NCBI GenBank assembly: GCA_031213475.1
Contig: JARUPZ010000026.1
Location: 7,502,200 to 7,566,199 of the forward strand
Length of the DNA: 64,000 nucleotides
Reading direction: 5' to 3'
From: Nereocystis luetkeana
Lineage: Eukaryota > Sar > Phaeophyceae > Laminariales > Laminariaceae
Position 1 is the stretch's first letter. The number at the start of each line of letters is the position of its first letter. The notes beneath the pieces were generated by a model that was not told the DNA's origin, did not search any database, and saw nothing but the letters and a program-made list of their open reading frames with translations. This document shows, one piece after another, positions 61,125-64,000 of the stretch. The position numbers and the translations under genes were made by a program.

Positions 61125-62222
61125 GGTGGGGGTGGGGGGGTGTGTTCGATAGATGAGATGTACTCGACCTCATGCATAGCCGCAGTCGTATTACCATAGA
61201 CCCCCTCGCATCCCTACAATAATGCCGGGACTGAGCATGTCAGGTTTTCACCGACCAGGCAGGCATTGCTTGCACCAAGCGCAAAGCGTCGTGAGGTGTC
61301 CGCCGAGTCGTATGGATGGTGAGCTGCATCCTACGAAGAACCGCTTGTGAGGCGGACTTGCATATGGATGACAGCTTCAATGAGTTCATTAATTTCCGGT
61401 GTAGCCACTTCCAGAGACAGCAATGATGGGAGTATATGTAACCGCCTTACCATGAACACTGCGTGATACGATCATTCCCACTTGTGCGTCCGCGAAGTAA
61501 AGGGTCGGGCGGGGGGGGCTGTATGTACTCGATATTATGCTGGCCAAATAGCCTTATGACCACAGATAGCTCGCACCCCTACAATGCCGGGACGGAGCAC
61601 GTCGGGTTTACACCGACCAGACAGCGGGGGTTGGGTGGGATGGAGGTTGGGGGGGGGGGGGGGGGGGGGTACTCGATAGGAGAGACGTACTCGATCCCAT
61701 GCATGGCCGTAGTCGCATGACCCTAGACCCTCGCATCCCTACAATGCCGGGACGGAGCATGTCGGGTTTTTACCCACCAGGCAGACATTGCTTGCACCAA
61801 GCGCGAAGCGCCGTGGGGTGTCCGGCGAGTCGCATGAAAGGTGAGCTGCATCCTACTAAGGACCGCTTGTGAGGCGGACTTGCATATATATATACCTGGT
61901 ATGGATGACAGCTTCAATGAGTTATTTTAATTTCCGGTGTAGGCAATTCCAGAGACAGCAATGGGAGTACTATGTAACTGCCTCTTGGGTGCCTTATCTT
62001 GAACGCTACGTGATTCGATCATTCCCACTCGTGCGGAGTAAAGTAAAGGTTCTTCACCTCGCACAAATGATCTAACTCGACAACCAGCTGTGGGCGACCG
62101 GCAAAAAACAAAACAAAAAAACGGTACCCTGGTTGTCTAGCTCACGTATAGTGAACGGCATGTTTTACAGTGTCGCTGCCAACCGACGCCAACCCAGCCT
62201 ATACCCTGGTATAAAATAGGGG
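61125..62222 (-). mobile_element. Cluster of three poly(C)-tailed retroposon copies
   Basis: Copies start at G runs near 61125 (to about 61505), 61505 (to about 61630) and 61655 (full length to 62222), same orientation. The last carries TACCTGGTA and TACCCTGGTA absent from other copies. Confidence 0.8.
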
Positions 62223-62609
62223 ATGGGGGAAGGGGGGGGTGAGAGACTGCAACGAACGGTATTCCCTTTAAAAGTACCAAGGGAAGCCCTTACCAACATT
62301 CAATTTAGTCAAACACACATATTTTTCGTCCTGCTTGTTCGTATCTAGTACGTTCGGCATAGGAAATACTTCCAGTGTACTGACAGTGTCCGCAATAATA
62401 GTATTATACCGGGTGCATAGACGTGCTGGCAGTATCTGCTCACACGACAGTGAGCACCGGCGGCGGCATCCATCCGTAGTATATAGGGTCGAACCCCGAT
62501 TTATACCTACTTGGAGTATGCCGATAGCCAGCTTATCCCGAGTACAGAATCTCGACATACCGCGAGTCTCGCAGAATGAGCAGAATATGATCTTCCCCCG
62601 ACAAATTAT

Positions 62610-62855
62610 TATTATTTCTCTTGCCATCCGACAATGTGCAGCACGATCTTCAACATTGATCACTCATAACTTTCCCGAAAGAAGAAAACCTCGGAAACAA
62701 AAGGAAACCCATGCACCAAGTCTACCTCCCTCCCTTCTGTGCCAACTTTAGGCTTGTCTATACTCCATTTGCTTTCCTTGCTCCTTCCTTCTCATTACGT
62801 TCTACCTGGTACTCTTTAATCCTAAGCTGCATTTAAGCTCCATCCCCACGCCATC
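62610..62855 (-). repeat. Inverted dispersed repeat, partner of 43120-43365
   Basis: Reverse-complement copy with a TACCTGGTA at 62806-62814 not present in the partner. Confidence 0.75.
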
Positions 62856-62885
62856 GGTGTGGGTCTGTCCCCCCCCCCCCCCCCC

Positions 62886-63113
62886 CTGTCCCTTCTTCTT
62901 TCTTGGCGGTCCCTCAGCTGGAGCTTGAACCGCGACACCCTCCTCGAAAAGGCGACCTGGGTGGTCACCGGGACGATTTGGAGCAAGCGTTCCTTCACTA
63001 CCCCCCTCCTTGCCATCGACCCACCATCTCTCTCCCCCACGACGCTAGCTGCCAGCTGGTCGATGGAGTTGTAAACGCTCTCAATTTCTCCAGCGTCATA
63101 GCCCCCAAAGAAA
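62886..63113 (-). CDS. Conserved unknown coding segment, copy B (intact)
   Basis: Reads in one frame FFGGYDAGEIESVYNSIDQL, AASVVGERDGGSMARRGVV, KERLLQIVPVTTQVAFSRRV, SRFKLQLRDRQE. The segment at 60.7-60.9 kb on the same strand encodes the same residues with many synonymous changes (for example CGC versus AGG and CGA versus AGG for Arg), so protein-level selection acted on the family. A stop lies just upstream in frame (near 63119) and a foldback element adjoins. Probably an exon or a partial gene copy; function unknown. Confidence 0.4.
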
Positions 63114-63127
63114 TTTGCTCAAACGCG

Positions 63128-63229
63128 TAACCCTTTTAGGACTGCACTCCCGTTTCAGGGACGAAGCGCTTGGAACTTGAGTGGTTTAACCCCAAAACGG
63201 GACTGCTGTGATACTAAACAGGTTACACC
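63128..63229. mobile_element. Foldback element near the right end
   Basis: AACCCTTTTAGGACTGCACT left, AACGGGACTGCTGTGATACT right; adjoins the conserved coding segment B. Confidence 0.82.
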
Positions 63230-63589
63230 GCTGAAACCAAAAAGTGTAACGAACTACCTGGTATTTGCTTGCTGTGTCCTAACAAAATTGTTGCAGTTCT
63301 TGAGGGGTACACTCCAACTGCTGTGGAAGCATATGGTATATATACATATTATATATACCTGGTATATAATATACCTGGTATATATATATCATAAATATAT
63401 ATTCCACTACTATTTTCCTTATACTAATAATACATATTTGGCTGTTAACAGGTACATTTGAGCTGTTGCCCCAACTGCAGCACATACATATAATAACTGC
63501 AATTGTGTGGAATAGTTCAAACCTACCCACCAAATAAATACGTATATCGGCAAGAGTCTTCTTACACGCTATACCCTCATGCCACTCCG

Positions 63590-63665
63590 AAGGGAGAAGT
63601 TGTATATATATTTATATATATATATATATATATATACCAGGTATATATATATATATATATTATGT
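63590..63665. repeat. (TA)n with TACCAGGTA at its centre
   Basis: Near palindrome: (AT)n, ACCAGGT, (AT)n. A similar structure with two TACCTGGTA lies at 63335-63390. Confidence 0.85.
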
Positions 63666-64000
63666 CTGTGTTGACGTTTTATTCGGAAAGCTGTCATAAA
63701 ATTATCGGGATGCCGGTGCCTCACCGTGCCCTTTTTCCAGACTGCGACATGCATGTAGTCGTAATAATAGACGAGATGTGATACTGGCTCAAACCTTGCT
63801 TAGTGTGAAGGTGTTACAGTACCTACTACTGAGCTATAGGGGTAAAATATCGATCGATTACCCAGCCCAGGGTAATCCTTGTAACACTCTCCCCCCCTTT
63901 AAACGGCGGGATCTTTGGGGCGTCGGAACCGTATATACATACGTCCGTACGCTGACCTACCCGCTTCGTTTCATTCCCTGGGGAACCAGCGAGATGTGTT

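Overview
The window looks like nuclear DNA of a complex eukaryote with long introns and many repeats. Spliceosomal exons of 52-594 bp sit in introns of 0.3-6.4 kb. An interstitial CCCTAA (TTAGGG-type) tract, a tRNA-derived SINE and several short inverted-repeat element families fill the rest. The best guess is a photosynthetic stramenopile, perhaps a brown alga. That is inference from architecture only; no lineage-specific gene proves it. No rRNA, organellar, bacterial or CRISPR feature was seen.

Two genes can be reconstructed. (1) On the + strand, 13790-38878, a 14-exon gene for a SulP/SLC26-type sulfate (anion) transporter with a C-terminal STAS domain. The exons join in frame to 2199 nt (732 residues) with every splice phase matching; one intron is GC-AG. 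(2) On the - strand, 57451-49387, a three-exon gene for a secreted 383-residue protein. It has a signal peptide and three related cysteine modules separated by a Pro/Thr/Ala-rich linker and a Gly/Ser/acidic linker; I do not recognise the family. At the right end (60.7 and 62.9 kb, - strand) two diverged paralogous segments keep the same amino acids while synonymous codons differ, one intact and one frameshifted. A possible isolated exon lies at 2487-2628.

Layout: 1-13.8 kb is repeat-rich sequence without a confident gene; 13.8-38.9 kb is the transporter; 38.9-49.1 kb holds a head-to-tail retroposon cluster, minisatellites and a long hairpin; 49.4-57.5 kb is the secreted-protein gene; 57.5-64 kb holds repeats and the two paralogous coding remnants.

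The most unusual content is the mobile DNA. A ~105 bp TA-target MITE (ends TTACGGGGGACC) occurs more than 20 times, and nested copies prove its TA duplication. The palindrome TATTAATA, which is what its excision should leave, sits at TA positions that are uninterrupted in sister repeats. A second motif, TACCTGGTA (reverse TACCAGGTA), occurs about 40 times against roughly 0.5 expected. In four comparisons of repeat copies it replaces a single TA, so it behaves like an ultrashort insertion or excision scar of an unseen TA-target element. A ~550 bp retroposon has variable 5' truncation and a poly(C) 3' tail. Several transporter exon-intron boundaries have been duplicated into the adjacent introns.
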